This document shows positions 1-9,501 of a stretch of 64,000 nucleotides of DNA, in pieces; the stretch's first letter is position 1, and each line of letters opens with the position of its first letter. Location of the stretch: NCBI RefSeq assembly GCF_003971065.1, contig NZ_RYDV01000001.1, positions 682,001 to 746,000 on the forward strand. Direction: 5' to 3'. Made by a program: the position numbers and the translations under genes. The notes beneath the pieces were generated by a model. It made no database searches. It was not told the DNA's origin and saw nothing but the letters and a program-made list of their open reading frames with translations. This stretch comes from Candidimonas sp. SYP-B2681 (GTDB taxonomy: Bacteria; Pseudomonadota; Gammaproteobacteria; Burkholderiales; Burkholderiaceae_B).

Positions 1-150
1 GTTTGCAGTCTGGTCGCCTTTCGCCGTGTCGCTTTTGTTCGTACCGACATGATGTGGTTCGCTGAGCGTTGGACTCGGGTCGACTATAGATGCAGCTAAA
101 AGCTGAACAGGGAACAATAGCAGTATGAAGATGACGATAAATCGTCGCAT
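1..150 (-). CDS. Secreted or lipoprotein-like protein, 3' end outside window
   Basis: Reading the minus strand from an ATG at 150, the frame stays open to the window edge (50 codons). It begins MRRFIVIFILLLFPVQLLAA, a convincing signal peptide: two arginines, a long Leu/Ile/Phe core and an LLAA cleavage region. The visible mature part is polar and gives no recognisable domain. No strong Shine-Dalgarno precedes the ATG. It is on the same strand as the PAP2 gene, 68 bp downstream of it, and could be co-transcribed. Function unknown. Confidence 0.5.
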   Translation of the reverse strand, partial: MRRFIVIFILLLFPVQLLAASIVDPSPTLSEPHHVGTNKSDTAKGDQTAN

Positions 151-218
151 GCCTGTGAATCAAAGTGGTAGTGCACCGAGTATAACCTGCAGCAGTGGGG
201 CAGTAGCAGACCGTTCCG

Positions 219-965
219 TTATCGCGAACTTTCATCCATAAGTGGCGCCGGTTCGACAATGCCTCGCTGTTGTAGCCACCGTTCGGTTAGCCAACATAGC
301 CCCGCCCAAGCAGCGCCCATGGTCCATCCAGCAACAACGTCAGTCGGCCAATGGACACCCAGATAGACACGGCTCGCGCCTACTAATATGGTGAGAAATA
401 GGGCGTAGATAAGGAAAAAAGACCGTAGTCGCCAAGAAGCCACGGCACGAGTCAATAAGGCTGCGAGTGTAAGATAGGTGACTGCCGACATCATCGCGTG
501 GCCGCTCGGAAAGCTTGCGGTATACAGGATCGATTCGTGAGGGAACAAGTCAGGCCGTGGCCTGTCGTAAGCCAGCTTCAGTAAGTTGCTGACGAGCCAC
601 CCAGTAGCGATGGCTGCCAGCGTAAATAAGGCTGCACGTGCCCGGTTGATCAAAAATAAGTAGACGCAGATTCCCAGAGTCAGAATGCTCAGCACGCCAA
701 CACTACCAAGGGCCGTGAAATCGCGACCCATCTCTTCCAGCCAGCCCGGCCCCAGCGGATCTGAATAATCGTTCGGATTACGCAGTAACAATAAGATCAT
801 CTCGTCGATGGCTCGCGTATCGTTTTCAAAGACCTCATCTGCAATCGACAAGAAAATCCAGATAGCGGCAGAGATGGCGGCCACGCCGATAAGAACTTTC
901 AGCTCACGACGTCGGAGCCAATTGAACCCCGTTTTTATCGCTCCATTCAAACCTTTGAGTCGCAC
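219..965 (-). CDS. PAP2-family membrane phosphatase
   Basis: 248-residue integral membrane protein of the phosphatidic acid phosphatase type 2 family, which removes phosphate from lipid phosphates such as phosphatidate or undecaprenyl pyrophosphate at the outer face of the inner membrane. All three family motifs are visible: K130 to RP at 137-138, PSGH at 153-156 and SR at 198-199 with H205 and D209. About six hydrophobic segments surround them, with an extended loop at 42-85. The start is a GTG at 965 preceded by AGGAGA. The substrate cannot be told from the sequence. The next gene upstream, phosphoketolase, is on the same strand but 119 bp away and not obviously related in function. Confidence 0.9.
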   Translation of the reverse strand: MRLKGLNGAIKTGFNWLRRRELKVLIGVAAISAAIWIFLSIADEVFENDTRAIDEMILLLLRNPNDYSDPLGPGWLEEMGRDFTALGSVGVLSILTLGICVYLFLINRARAALFTLAAIATGWLVSNLLKLAYDRPRPDLFPHESILYTASFPSGHAMMSAVTYLTLAALLTRAVASWRLRSFFLIYALFLTILVGASRVYLGVHWPTDVVAGWTMGAAWAGLCWLTERWLQQRGIVEPAPLMDESSR

Positions 966-1084
966 TGAGTTTCTCCTGGATTTCTGGCGTGAACGCGCAA
1001 ATCCACGACGCTACTTGCGCTACTGTTGGCTTCGACGCAGTTTGAGTTTATGTTGGCACAATCGACGTCGATTGACTTGCCTTC

Positions 1085-3481
1085 CTATTTCGGCGCCCGC
1101 CACTTCCAGTCACGGACCTCGGGCATGTCTTCACCGCACCGTCGAATATAGCGCGAGTGTTCTTTAAGCTTTTCATGCATGACTTTACACAAGGTTTCTG
1201 CCTGAGCGCCGAGGTCGGGAACATAGTTGAGGACATCGCACACTAGATGGAACCGATCCAGGCGGTTCAGCACGGTCATGTCAAAGGGCGTCGTGGTGGT
1301 ACCTTCCTCTTGGTAGCCTCGAACGTGGATGTTTGCGTGGTTTGCGCTGCGGTATGTCAGGCGGTGGATCGTCCAGGGGTAACCATGGTAGGCAAACACG
1401 ACGGGACGGTTTGTCGTGAACAATGCATCGAAGCGGTCGCTGGACAAGCCGTGTGGGTGCACCTCAGCCGGCAGGAGCGCCATAAGGTCGACCACGTTGA
1501 CCACGCGGACCTTCAGCTTTGGAAGATGCTCGCGAAGAATGCTTACTGCTGCCAGAACTTCGAGCGTTGGGATGTCGCCCGCGCAGACAAGGACCGCATC
1601 GGGTGTTTCTTCGCCGTCATTGGAGGCCCACTCCCACTTTCCCAAACCTGCTTCGCAATGCACACGCGCAGCATCAAGGGACAGCCACTGAATGGACGGC
1701 TGTTTTCCGGCAACCACAACATTGACTCTATTCCACGTGCCCAGGATGTGTCGGGTGGTCCACAGCAGTGTGTTGACGTCCGGCGGCAGATACACCCTTA
1801 CAATGCTGTATTTCTTGTTGGCCACCACGTCGATGAACCCGGGATCCTGATGGCTGAAACCGTTATGGTCCTGTCGCCATACATGGCTGGTCAGCAGGTA
1901 ATTCAATGAAGCAATCGGTTTTCGCCAGGGCAGTTCACTGCAGGCATCGAGCCATTTCGCATGCTGATTGAACATGGAATCAACGATGTGGATGAAAGCC
2001 TCGTAGCACGAGAAAAGACCATGGCGCCCCGTAAGGAGATAGCCCTCCAACCATCCCTGGCACGTAGTTTCTGACAAAATCTCGAGTACGCGGCCGTCAG
2101 GGCTCAGGCCAGTGTCTTCGGGCAGCATCTTGGCCATCCAGGCGCGTGAGCTTTCGGCAATTACCGCGTCGAGCCGGTTCGACACGGTTTCGTCCGGCCC
2201 CACTAACCTGAAGTTCTGCTCGGACGCATTGGCCCGCACCACACCGGCAAGGTAGTTTCCCATGATCCGCGTCGATTCGGCTGTAGCTTCGCCAGGTGAC
2301 GACACCTTCAAGGCATAGTCTTCCAGTTCCGGCAGTACTAACGGTTTATGCAGCAGGCCTCCGTTGGCGTGCGGATTAGCGCTCATGCGCCGGATTCCTT
2401 TGGGCGCCAATTCGCGCAGTTCAGGCCGCAGACATCCGGAGTGGTCGAAAAGCTCCTCGGGTCGATAGCTTCGGAGCCATTGCTCCAATTGCCGCAAGTG
2501 ACCGTCGCCCTTGGCGAAATTTGCTAAGGGTACCTGGTGAGATCGCCAGAAATCTTCAGTTTTAAGTCCGTCCACGCATTTCGGCCCCGTCCAGCCCTTG
2601 GGGCTGCGCAATATGATCATGGGCCATGCGGGTAGGGCGCTCGCGCCACCATGGCGCGCATCCCGTTGTATGCTACGGATACGTGCCAGACATTGATCCA
2701 GAGCGGCCACCATGTCTCGATGCATGGCATGCGGGTCGCTGCCTTCTACGAAGATCGGATCGTAGCCATAGCCCCTGAATAGGTCGCACAACTCGTCATG
2801 GGATATGCGGGCCAGTATGGTGGGGTTGGCAATCTTGTAGCCATTCAGGTGAAGAATGGGAAGCACCGCCCCATCATTGCGGGGGCTCAGGAACTTGTTC
2901 GAATGCCACGAGGCAGACAATGGCCCGGTTTCCGCCTCTCCATCACCTACGACGCAGGCAACGATGAGATCAGGATTGTCAAAGGCCGCACCGTAGGCGT
3001 GGCTCAGTGAATATCCCAGCTCCCCGCCTTCGTTGATCGAGCCGGGAACGTTGGGGGCGACATGGCTGGGAATTCCGCCTGGAAACGAGAACTGACGAAA
3101 AAGGGTCTTCATCCCAGCCTCGTTCTGCGGCACATCGGGATAGATCTCGCTGTAAGTTTGTTCCAGCCAGGTGTTAGCAACGATGGCGGGCCCGCCATGG
3201 CCTGGACCGCAGACATAGATCATGTCGACGTCATACTTCCTAATCACCCGATTCAGGTGAGCGTAGATGAAACTGAGTCCGGGCGACGTTCCCCAGTGGC
3301 CAAGCAAGCGGGGCTTAACATGCTCGAGAGTAAGCGGTTGCTTGAGCAGTGGATTGTCCAGAAGATAAATCTGTCCGACAGACAGGTAGTTCGCCGCCCG
3401 CCAGTAGGCGTCCAGCAGTTGCAGATCGTCGAAATCAATCTGTACGTCCGCGCTCTCGTTGAGATTGGCTGGTAGCGTCAT
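1085..3481 (-). CDS. xfp: Phosphoketolase (xylulose-5-phosphate/fructose-6-phosphate)
   Basis: Thiamine-diphosphate enzyme that splits xylulose 5-phosphate or fructose 6-phosphate with inorganic phosphate, giving acetyl phosphate plus glyceraldehyde 3-phosphate or erythrose 4-phosphate. About 798 residues, the usual family length. Landmarks are GHWGTSPG at 61-68, GPGHGGPA at 92-99, [14 protein letters not shown] at 151-164 and the ThDP/metal motif GDGEAETGP at 179-187. The frame is open 90 bp further upstream, but the ATG at 3481 has GAGGGG eight bases before it and the protein then begins as family members do. It stands alone, with no acetate kinase gene beside it, so its acetyl phosphate is presumably handled by enzymes encoded elsewhere. 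Confidence 0.95.
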   Translation of the reverse strand: MTLPANLNESADVQIDFDDLQLLDAYWRAANYLSVGQIYLLDNPLLKQPLTLEHVKPRLLGHWGTSPGLSFIYAHLNRVIRKYDVDMIYVCGPGHGGPAIVANTWLEQTYSEIYPDVPQNEAGMKTLFRQFSFPGGIPSHVAPNVPGSINEGGELGYSLSHAYGAAFDNPDLIVACVVGDGEAETGPLSASWHSNKFLSPRNDGAVLPILHLNGYKIANPTILARISHDELCDLFRGYGYDPIFVEGSDPHAMHRDMVAALDQCLARIRSIQRDARHGGASALPAWPMIILRSPKGWTGPKCVDGLKTEDFWRSHQVPLANFAKGDGHLRQLEQWLRSYRPEELFDHSGCLRPELRELAPKGIRRMSANPHANGGLLHKPLVLPELEDYALKVSSPGEATAESTRIMGNYLAGVVRANASEQNFRLVGPDETVSNRLDAVIAESSRAWMAKMLPEDTGLSPDGRVLEILSETTCQGWLEGYLLTGRHGLFSCYEAFIHIVDSMFNQHAKWLDACSELPWRKPIASLNYLLTSHVWRQDHNGFSHQDPGFIDVVANKKYSIVRVYLPPDVNTLLWTTRHILGTWNRVNVVVAGKQPSIQWLSLDAARVHCEAGLGKWEWASNDGEETPDAVLVCAGDIPTLEVLAAVSILREHLPKLKVRVVNVVDLMALLPAEVHPHGLSSDRFDALFTTNRPVVFAYHGYPWTIHRLTYRSANHANIHVRGYQEEGTTTTPFDMTVLNRLDRFHLVCDVLNYVPDLGAQAETLCKVMHEKLKEHSRYIRRCGEDMPEVRDWKWRAPK

Positions 3482-4101
3482 GTCGATCCCCTCTATTTCA
3501 CTGAGTGAGTGGGCCGGGCCATGGTGACCGGCTCGACTGCAGCGATGTCCACAGGCATGCGACCAGGGCAAACATGTCGCTGCGTGTCAGCGTACCGGTC
3601 CTGTCGGAGCAGGTTCCAGCAACGAACCGGTTTGTCCTATCTCGGGTCGGACACCTGTCGCCATCACCATGCCGGTCGCTTGCCTCGCCGCAACTAATGT
3701 GCCCGCTCTCCTGCCTCGGCAGGACAATGTCTTCTTGGAACGAAGTCCTGTACTACCACGTCACGGCGCTGGCCGTCGCGAAAAACGAGGGCGTTGGATT
3801 TGAGCACTGCGTGATAACGTGTGTTGCACTCCACACTTTTCATTGACTCGCGCCCGACGATTGATATCGACCGTTCTTCTTAGCCGGTGTCGACAGATAC
3901 CTAGCGAAAATACAAAACGTTCGCAAAAACAAGCAACGCCCAAAAAAGTTCCAAGCCATACTTTGATGTCGCTAAATATCGCTTGGCAGTGGCGTGCCCA
4001 CTACCGGACTCAGACCAAGTTGATATCTTGGTTCGAGCCGTCATTGCCAGGGTCGCCAGTACCCCTCATTACTTCAGGCCCATCGTCATCGCGAGCGCCC
4101 T
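3482..4101. other. Intergenic stretch, no gene supported
   Basis: About 620 bp between the divergent phosphoketolase gene and a small membrane-protein gene. The ORFs here are short, lack ribosome-binding sites and show no family resemblance. It must contain the phosphoketolase promoter, but no clear -35/-10 pair stands out. Confidence 0.5.
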
Positions 4102-4437
4102 ATGCTGAAAGCACTAAACAGCCTCATTGCGCAGGACAAGATGAAACTGGTTTTCGAACATCTCCGAAACTTGTTGATGTGTACGGTATTGCTGGCGGCC
4201 GGTAGCTATCAATTGGAAAGGCCGGTGGGAATGCTCGTGGGCTCCAGCTTACAAAGCTCGCTCGGTTATGGAGTTGTTGGCATTGCTTTAATACTGATCG
4301 TTTTTAGCCTTCTGGATGGCATATATCGATTAGGCAAAACGCGGTATTCGACAATTCTTAAACTGGGTCTAATTATCATTTACATCGTTATTGCCGTACG
4401 CATCGTGGTGGTGACTGCGACATTCAGGGTCTATTAA
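4102..4437 (+). CDS. Small inner-membrane protein, unknown function
   Basis: 111 residues with three hydrophobic segments at about 23-38, 53-72 and 85-108, the last very rich in Ile and Val. The short cytoplasmic N-terminus and charged loops look like a genuine membrane protein. The ATG at 4102 has no clear Shine-Dalgarno. An internal ATG at 4141 follows AGGA closely and could be the true start, giving 98 residues. No family is recognised. It is followed by about 290 bp with no gene, so it is probably monocistronic. Confidence 0.6.
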   Translation: MLKALNSLIAQDKMKLVFEHLRNLLMCTVLLAAGSYQLERPVGMLVGSSLQSSLGYGVVGIALILIVFSLLDGIYRLGKTRYSTILKLGLIIIYIVIAVRIVVVTATFRVY

Positions 4438-4652
4438 CCCGCCAGTTCGCTCTGGACAATGCATGCATCGATATCGATAGAAGCGCTCGCCTTCTGCACC
4501 GGTCGAACCGCAGTACTTACGCCTTTTGTTGCACATAGTGTCACAAATTAACCGGCCGCTTGGTAGTTATTTAGTTAGCATAGCATCACTATCTTCTAAA
4601 GATTTACGCTTAAAAATAGTCCGAGATGGGCTGATCGCTTTGGCCATTTTGG

Positions 4653-4680
4653 TTGACAATTAATAAGCTTAAGCTTTACC
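4653..4680 (+). promoter_or_regulatory. Possible promoter upstream of the glycine-zipper gene
   Basis: A perfect TTGACA lies at 4653-4658 in an AT-rich stretch 70 bp before the 4732 gene. The best -10 at proper spacing is the poor TTTACC at 4675-4680. A better TATAGT at 4685-4690 is too far for a standard sigma-70 spacer. Two tandem AAGCTT sites lie between. The element is tentative. Confidence 0.3.
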
Positions 4681-4731
4681 TGCATATAGTGCTGCGACTT
4701 AACTGATTCGATACTATATAGAGGCAAGCAG

Positions 4732-5181
4732 ATGAAGTTATCAACTATTTCAGCGGTCTTGTTTGGGATAACGCTTCTTCCCAGCGCTTACGCTCAGCAG
4801 TTTGTCTATCCAGCGAAGGGGCAGTCTGCGCAGCAGCAGAAAACCGACGAGTCGGAATGCCACACTTGGGCAGTCAATCAAACAGGTTCCGATCCATCCC
4901 AAACATCTTCACAACCCCCTCCGCAATCGCCCCAAACCGCAACAGGGGTTAGTCGCGGCGCTGGCGTTCGTGGGGCAGCCAGAGGGGCGGTCGTTGGCGA
5001 GGTGGTTGGTGACGAGGCCGGCGCGGGTGCGGCGGCAGGCGCTGTTGCCGCACGTGGGCAAAGTCGACGCAGCAACGCTGCACAGGGTAATCAAAACTCT
5101 GCGACCACACAAAACGATCAAAGTGCCTTCGCCAAGGCCTGGAGCGCGTGTCTTGAGGGGCGTGGCTACAGCGTCAAATAG
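4732..5181 (+). CDS. Periplasmic glycine-zipper (YMGG-like) protein
   Basis: 149 residues with a signal peptide ending in AYAQQ near residue 22. The mature part opens with FVYPAKGQS, then a Cys/Trp segment (ECHTWAVNQTG) typical of glycine-zipper envelope proteins. A Ser/Pro/Gln linker and a Gly/Ala zipper follow at about 80-108, with small residues spaced for helix packing. GAGG lies eight bases before the ATG. Such proteins associate with membranes through the zipper, and the molecular role is not established. Stands alone. Confidence 0.75.
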   Translation: MKLSTISAVLFGITLLPSAYAQQFVYPAKGQSAQQQKTDESECHTWAVNQTGSDPSQTSSQPPPQSPQTATGVSRGAGVRGAARGAVVGEVVGDEAGAGAAAGAVAARGQSRRSNAAQGNQNSATTQNDQSAFAKAWSACLEGRGYSVK

Positions 5182-5379
5182 TGATTTGATACAGGCCGTC
5201 TTCATGCGCGACATATGAGCCGTCAAGCATCGAACAACGACCTCTTAAAGGACATCGCCGGGATTGAGGCCGATATCGTGCAGTTGTCCTATCGCCACAT
5301 TTGGTTTAGCTATAGGTAAATCTTCTGGCGCAGGTAAGCGCTCATTGTTTTATCCACTCTTTGAGTCAAGGATCATCAA

Positions 5380-5979
5380 ATGACTAAGAACCGTTTTTCC
5401 GTCGTCCTTTGCGCGGGCGTATTGGCCACATCGTTCAGCGTTTTTGCGCAAAATACCCCCCAACGAACTACTACCGATGTCGCTAAGCCAGGCGAGGCCA
5501 AACTCGGTGATTCAGTTCAATTACAAGGTAAAGTAAAGTCAATAGACACGAAAAAACGCATCGTCACGGTCGTGGGACCGCGGGGCTATGAAGTTGTTTT
5601 TAACCTGGGTGAAGATGTAAGAAACATTGAACAGCTTAAGGTCGGAGATGTAGTGACACTAAACTATTCGCAAGCTGTTGCAGTAAAATTGCGTAAGGTC
5701 CCGAGTACTGGCATCCGAGAGCGTGACGAATCCATGAGCACCGTTCGTTCCGAACCTGGCCAGAAGCCTGGCGGGTCCATCGAAAAAACGGTTCGTATGA
5801 TAGCGGACGTGGTCGCGATCAATCCTCGGGCACAAACTGTTACTTTGCGGGGAGCCCAACACACGGTCGACTTAGTCGTGAGAGATCCCGCACAATTAAA
5901 AGAAATGAAGGTGGGCAATCAGGTCGAAGCCGTGTACGTTGAAGCGGTCGCCATACAAGTAACTCCTGCCAAGAAGTAG
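5380..5979 (+). CDS. Periplasmic protein with two tandem beta-rich repeats
   Basis: 199 residues with a signal peptide cleaved after VFAQ near residue 24. The mature protein carries two related segments of about 60 residues, at roughly 47-105 and 137-194. Each has the pattern hydrophobic strand, 'V.SI/AI', 'VT(V/L)', then 'LKVGD/MKVGN' and a closing strand 'AVAVKL/AVAIQV'. This suggests an internal duplication of a small OB- or SH3-like barrel, which is my inference from the repeat. The linker at 105-135 is polar. AAGGA precedes the ATG at 5380. No enzymatic motif is seen and the function is unknown. Confidence 0.7.
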   Translation: MTKNRFSVVLCAGVLATSFSVFAQNTPQRTTTDVAKPGEAKLGDSVQLQGKVKSIDTKKRIVTVVGPRGYEVVFNLGEDVRNIEQLKVGDVVTLNYSQAVAVKLRKVPSTGIRERDESMSTVRSEPGQKPGGSIEKTVRMIADVVAINPRAQTVTLRGAQHTVDLVVRDPAQLKEMKVGNQVEAVYVEAVAIQVTPAKK

Positions 5980-6110
5980 TTTTGTCGAACGAGCTTGCCT
6001 TGGTATAGGGCACTCACTGGCTATCAGACGCGTTGGCGAATAGTGCCAATTCGCCAACGCTGGTGCATTCTCTTGCGTTAAAGCGATGGTCTGCACTGTG
6101 GAAATGTTTT

Positions 6111-7550
6111 TCATTGCCTCACGGTAAGCCACTTTTTAGGGCTCGCATCAAAGCCACGGATTAGCGCCTCGAAATCTTTAGACTCCCTTAGGATCTCGCC
6201 AGCGACATTGCGCAACCTATCAATCTCTTCCGAAGACAGCACGAAACTAGTCGGCAGCTCCATATAATAGGTGCGCTCTTCGGGATCACGGATCTCGTCG
6301 AAACTTACGGCGATTACCTCGAGAGCGAGTGTCGGCACACTTGCTTCGGCTTTCGATTCACTTAAGCCTGCGAGCCGGGCGTGCGCTACTTTCAGTTGGC
6401 GCTTCCATAACATGACCTCAGCCATATCTTTCATGATCTCGACCGTTTCGAAGGAATATTTTTCGATCGGCACATTCGTGGACTGCAACATCTGGGTAAT
6501 AAACCCAGGCGGCGTTTCCTTTTTATCCCAATTAGAAGCTGGCGCCGAGTGAGAGTCCACGACCATCAAAACGATGCGTCGAATATCGCCAAAGCCGACT
6601 TGCTCTGCGTAAGCTGAACTTGCTTCCAACTCTTCGAGAAACTCCAGCGCAGCGCGCACTCCGATATTGTCGGCAACGCCGCCATCAACCAAATGGATAT
6701 AGGGACGCTCTTTACTGTTCTGAAAGTTTTGCATTTCACGATACCGTTGGTATGCTCGGCCAGAAGGACGCGCCCGGGTTTCGGGATTCGCAACATCCTT
6801 TACCCATAAGGGATACTGGAAATTGCAGGTTCCGCCATAGTTATTGAACGTCACCGGAGACAGCACGACAGGGACTGCCGACGAGGTTGCCGCGGCACGC
6901 GACAGGCGCACTTTGTTCAGATCGGAGCAGAGCAAATCAAAGTCATTTTGAAAGAAGATCAGGCGTGATCCGGTCGACAGATCGGTTCCTGTTGCCAGGG
7001 CAACCGGCCCTTGCTTATCGAGTAAGTCGGCAAATGTCGCGCCTTCAAACAGGATTTCATCATAGTATTCGGCAGCAAGCTCCGAGCGCCCGGCGCTGCT
7101 TCCTATAAACCTCCACCAATTAAGCGGGTTGATAAGGCGGCCAATAAGCGCACCCTCCACATCCCGCTTGAGGAAACGTGATTCGTACTCTGAAAACAAT
7201 CGCTCGCCGTACAAGGCGTAGGCTAGGGCAGTGAAGCTTCCCCCCGATACACCGGTAACAATATCGACTTCATCTAACAAGCGGCGGCGCATACCTTGGA
7301 CAACGACCTCGGTTCGCCGCAATTCTTCCAGGATGCCGTAAGAGAAGGCGGCGGCTCGGGTTCCGCCACCCGAGAATGACAGTATCATCAGCGTAGATTG
7401 GTCGTTATTCTGTCGCTTTGGTATTAGAAGATAGGGACGGTAGCCGCTTTGTGGATCGACCTGCGTAATAGGCACGTTAATCGGCCTACTTGCGCAAGCC
7501 GCCAGTGCCAACGCGAGCGCAACCAAGAACATCAAGCGTGCAATTCCCAT
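6111..7550 (-). CDS. Patatin-like phospholipase lipoprotein
   Basis: 479 residues. The signal peptide ends in the lipobox LAAC (Cys19), so the protein is probably lipid-anchored in the envelope. The patatin fold is marked by the oxyanion loop GGGTR at 61-65, the nucleophile motif GVSGG with Ser102, and the DGG motif with Asp289, forming the Ser-Asp dyad of lipid acyl hydrolases. The start at 7550 is chosen because AGGA lies seven bases upstream. The frame stays open to 7727, but those extra residues are a remnant of a DUF3604 gene. A second, broken copy of the middle of this gene lies at 14046-14268. The likely substrate is membrane phospholipid or another ester. Confidence 0.9.
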   Translation of the reverse strand: MGIARLMFLVALALALAACASRPINVPITQVDPQSGYRPYLLIPKRQNNDQSTLMILSFSGGGTRAAAFSYGILEELRRTEVVVQGMRRRLLDEVDIVTGVSGGSFTALAYALYGERLFSEYESRFLKRDVEGALIGRLINPLNWWRFIGSSAGRSELAAEYYDEILFEGATFADLLDKQGPVALATGTDLSTGSRLIFFQNDFDLLCSDLNKVRLSRAAATSSAVPVVLSPVTFNNYGGTCNFQYPLWVKDVANPETRARPSGRAYQRYREMQNFQNSKERPYIHLVDGGVADNIGVRAALEFLEELEASSAYAEQVGFGDIRRIVLMVVDSHSAPASNWDKKETPPGFITQMLQSTNVPIEKYSFETVEIMKDMAEVMLWKRQLKVAHARLAGLSESKAEASVPTLALEVIAVSFDEIRDPEERTYYMELPTSFVLSSEEIDRLRNVAGEILRESKDFEALIRGFDASPKKWLTVRQ

Positions 7551-7608
7551 GATCATTTCCTGACAAACATTACGGTTTGATATCCGGCTGCAAAACCACC
7601 CTAACCGC

Positions 7609-7790
7609 TTATGGCGTGTACCAAATAGGGGAGGGTCGGTCGTTTCCTTCAATGTCGTGGTAGTAGCGGGCAATAGCTTGGTGCCGAATCGTTTGGCGCC
7701 GTATGCGGTCCAGCGTGGGGTGATCATCTCAATTACACGGCCGCAGTAAGCGACCGGGCGCTCGCGTCGGCGCCTATCGGGTTCCCTACA
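7609..7790 (-). pseudogene. Remnant of the 3' end of a DUF3604 gene
   Basis: Immediately upstream of the patatin gene the minus strand encodes TPRWTAYGAKRFGTKLLP, nearly the same as the C-terminus of the intact DUF3604 protein encoded at 14289-16238. DNA similarity runs on past 7730 ('acacggccg.agtaa') and then jumps to a piece resembling bases near 14665, so the remnant also has an internal deletion. A frameshift precedes the ancestral stop. It shows that this locus once had DUF3604 directly upstream of patatin. Confidence 0.85.
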
Positions 7791-7807
7791 TCGGCCGCGC
7801 TGATGCT

Positions 7808-7905
7808 GGGTTGAGAGTCAAGCATTGGGCCTGATGCAAAGATATACGACGGTATTATTGCGCTACAACGTTGTTTATACCGTCGCGTTTTAGTATGGAA
7901 ATATT
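7808..7905 (-). repeat. Duplicated operon leader, copy 1
   Basis: About 98 bp clearly similar to 18226-18323, which lies just upstream of the parvulin gene. Shared stretches include 'caagcatt', 'tattattgcgct' and 'aaatattt' in the same order with matching spacing. It sits upstream of the DUF3604 remnant and patatin gene, so it is probably the retained leader or promoter region of a duplicated operon. Confidence 0.8.
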
Positions 7906-8284
7906 TCACAGCTGCATCCAATTCACCTGGCACTTGTTGGACGCAGGTCCACTGGTTGGGGAACAGCCCCTTTGCCCCCACTGCACCATGTCCTCGCTGA
8001 TAATAAGCAGGGGCCGACTCAGTATGCTCAGGATCGTAATAATGGCTTTACACACCATTTTTTGACCCCACATACTTTTACCCTGAATATGTTGAACTAA
8101 AAGCCTACTGCCATGGTCAACTTATTCTAATAAAACGGTTTACCTTCCGCCGTGAGCCGTGTCATTTGGACAAGCTGTTGCAGCCTCGACGTATACGCCA
8201 TAGGCCCAAGGTGTAAAAGGCATAACCGCCGATATGCCGAAGAAGGGGTCGCTACTTCGAGTTAAATTTTCCGGGAGAGTGCAC

Positions 8285-8638
8285 ATGAAATGGTTACCCA
8301 TGATGATAGTTTCTCTGGCTGCCGCTTCCTCGCCGGCTTACGGGCAAGCCGACCTTCGTTTTCTGGAGGACTTGCCCATTAGCCACTTTAAACAGGCCGA
8401 TATGGATCTGCTGACTAAGGCCTTGAATCAGGCGCTCGATAATGGCATAGACGGCGTGCCTGTGACATGGGAGAACCCCAGTGCAGGCAACAGCGGCAGC
8501 ATTACGCCGACAAAAGACCCGCAAGTTCGAAGCGGCTGCCGCAAAGCGCGCGTTGAAAGCCGCCATCAAAAATCGTTCAACACCACCGAGGGCATTTTCT
8601 GCAAGAGTGACGGTAAATGGAAGGTCCTCAGCAAGTGA
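8285..8638 (+). CDS. Periplasmic surface-antigen-like protein
   Basis: 117 residues from the ATG at 8285, which follows GGGAGAG. The frame is open 17 codons further up but without a better start. A signal peptide ends at AYGQA. The mature part has a helix (FKQADMDLLTKALNQALDNG), then VTWENPSAGNSGSITP, a pair of Cys residues and a terminal FCKSDGKWKVL. That layout resembles the C-terminal domain of RT0821/Lpp0805-type surface antigens, which are of unknown function. It converges with the DUF2950 gene at 8663. Confidence 0.7.
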   Translation: MKWLPMMIVSLAAASSPAYGQADLRFLEDLPISHFKQADMDLLTKALNQALDNGIDGVPVTWENPSAGNSGSITPTKDPQVRSGCRKARVESRHQKSFNTTEGIFCKSDGKWKVLSK

Positions 8639-8662
8639 ACGTTCTTCATCAGAAAGCCCAGC

Positions 8663-9472
8663 TTATTGCCTATCCAAAGGGTGCCATTCGGATTGCGGTA
8701 TGGTGCCGCTCTGTGCGCCCGCCCGCGTAATGCTTTGCCGTATGACAGCATTCTCGCCCAACATATAGGTGTGTACCCCCGTTTCCCCGTGAACGGCCGG
8801 CCACGCAATAATCGAGAAACCTGAAGAGCCTGACATAGGTATTATCTTGAATCGATAGCCGAAATAAGAGGCGTCGACCGGCGTACCTGGGGTCATGACG
8901 AGGGCATCCGAATTCAAGGGGCTGGCAAATTCGCCGTCGCTCGTCGGCCAATAAAGTCCATCTTTAGCACCGGGACGGCTGACTATCCTCTGGGCGTACT
9001 GTCCCTGGCTTTGTGCATAGGTTTTTTGAGCACGCTCCAGCATACGTAAGGTCTCGATCGCACCCAGTTCGTTGCGTCCTATTCGACGCTGGCGTATTTC
9101 CGCGCCGCCGGCAATGGTATCAAAACGCCAGGAATTGCCGGACTGAACGACGGGTATTGGCAAGCGCCAGTGGGTGGCCCCCACTTCAAGCCATGCACGT
9201 CCCGCGTCGTCGGTAATGACTTGGCGTTGTTGGGACCAAGCTCCCAAAAAGGCGCGAATATCGTCCTGATCACCTTGTTGAGGGATATATGTACGGTAGT
9301 TTTTACCTAAAACGCGTGCCAGTGCGTCGTCATCACTCGTCGCGATAGCATCGACGAGCGCTTCTGTGGCCTCCTTAGCTGTGGAGAAACGCGCCTGCGC
9401 TGCGGCAGGCAGGCTACACGACAATAGAGCGCCTATAACCAGCAGACGAGTAAATAGCTTCACCAAAGGCAT
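8663..9472 (-). CDS. DUF2950 family periplasmic protein
   Basis: 269 residues with a signal peptide ending AAAQA near residue 27. It matches the DUF2950 layout: F.T..EA..ALVDA near the N-terminus, the central 'LEVGATHWRLPIPVV...WRFDT.AG..EI..RRIGRNEL' block, then 'YAQR....PG..DGLYWP', and a C-terminal 'YFGYRFKI' segment. GGAG precedes the ATG. It lies 29 bp downstream of the DUF3300 gene. This DUF3300-DUF2950 pairing is a recurrent neighbourhood in proteobacteria, and the two are probably co-expressed in the envelope. The biochemical role is unknown. Confidence 0.9.
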   Translation of the reverse strand: MPLVKLFTRLLVIGALLSCSLPAAAQARFSTAKEATEALVDAIATSDDDALARVLGKNYRTYIPQQGDQDDIRAFLGAWSQQRQVITDDAGRAWLEVGATHWRLPIPVVQSGNSWRFDTIAGGAEIRQRRIGRNELGAIETLRMLERAQKTYAQSQGQYAQRIVSRPGAKDGLYWPTSDGEFASPLNSDALVMTPGTPVDASYFGYRFKIIPMSGSSGFSIIAWPAVHGETGVHTYMLGENAVIRQSITRAGAQSGTIPQSEWHPLDRQ

Positions 9473-9501
9473 GACAGGCTCCGGATGAGTAAAAACGGTT
9501 G

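Noticed and set aside
1247-1909. 220-codon ORF on the plus strand
   Set aside because: Lies entirely antisense to the phosphoketolase gene, has no ribosome-binding site, and its translation has no family features.
7733-7981. 82-codon minus-strand ORF upstream of patatin
   Set aside because: It spans the DUF3604 remnant and the duplicated leader, so it is a chance frame through duplicated non-coding DNA.
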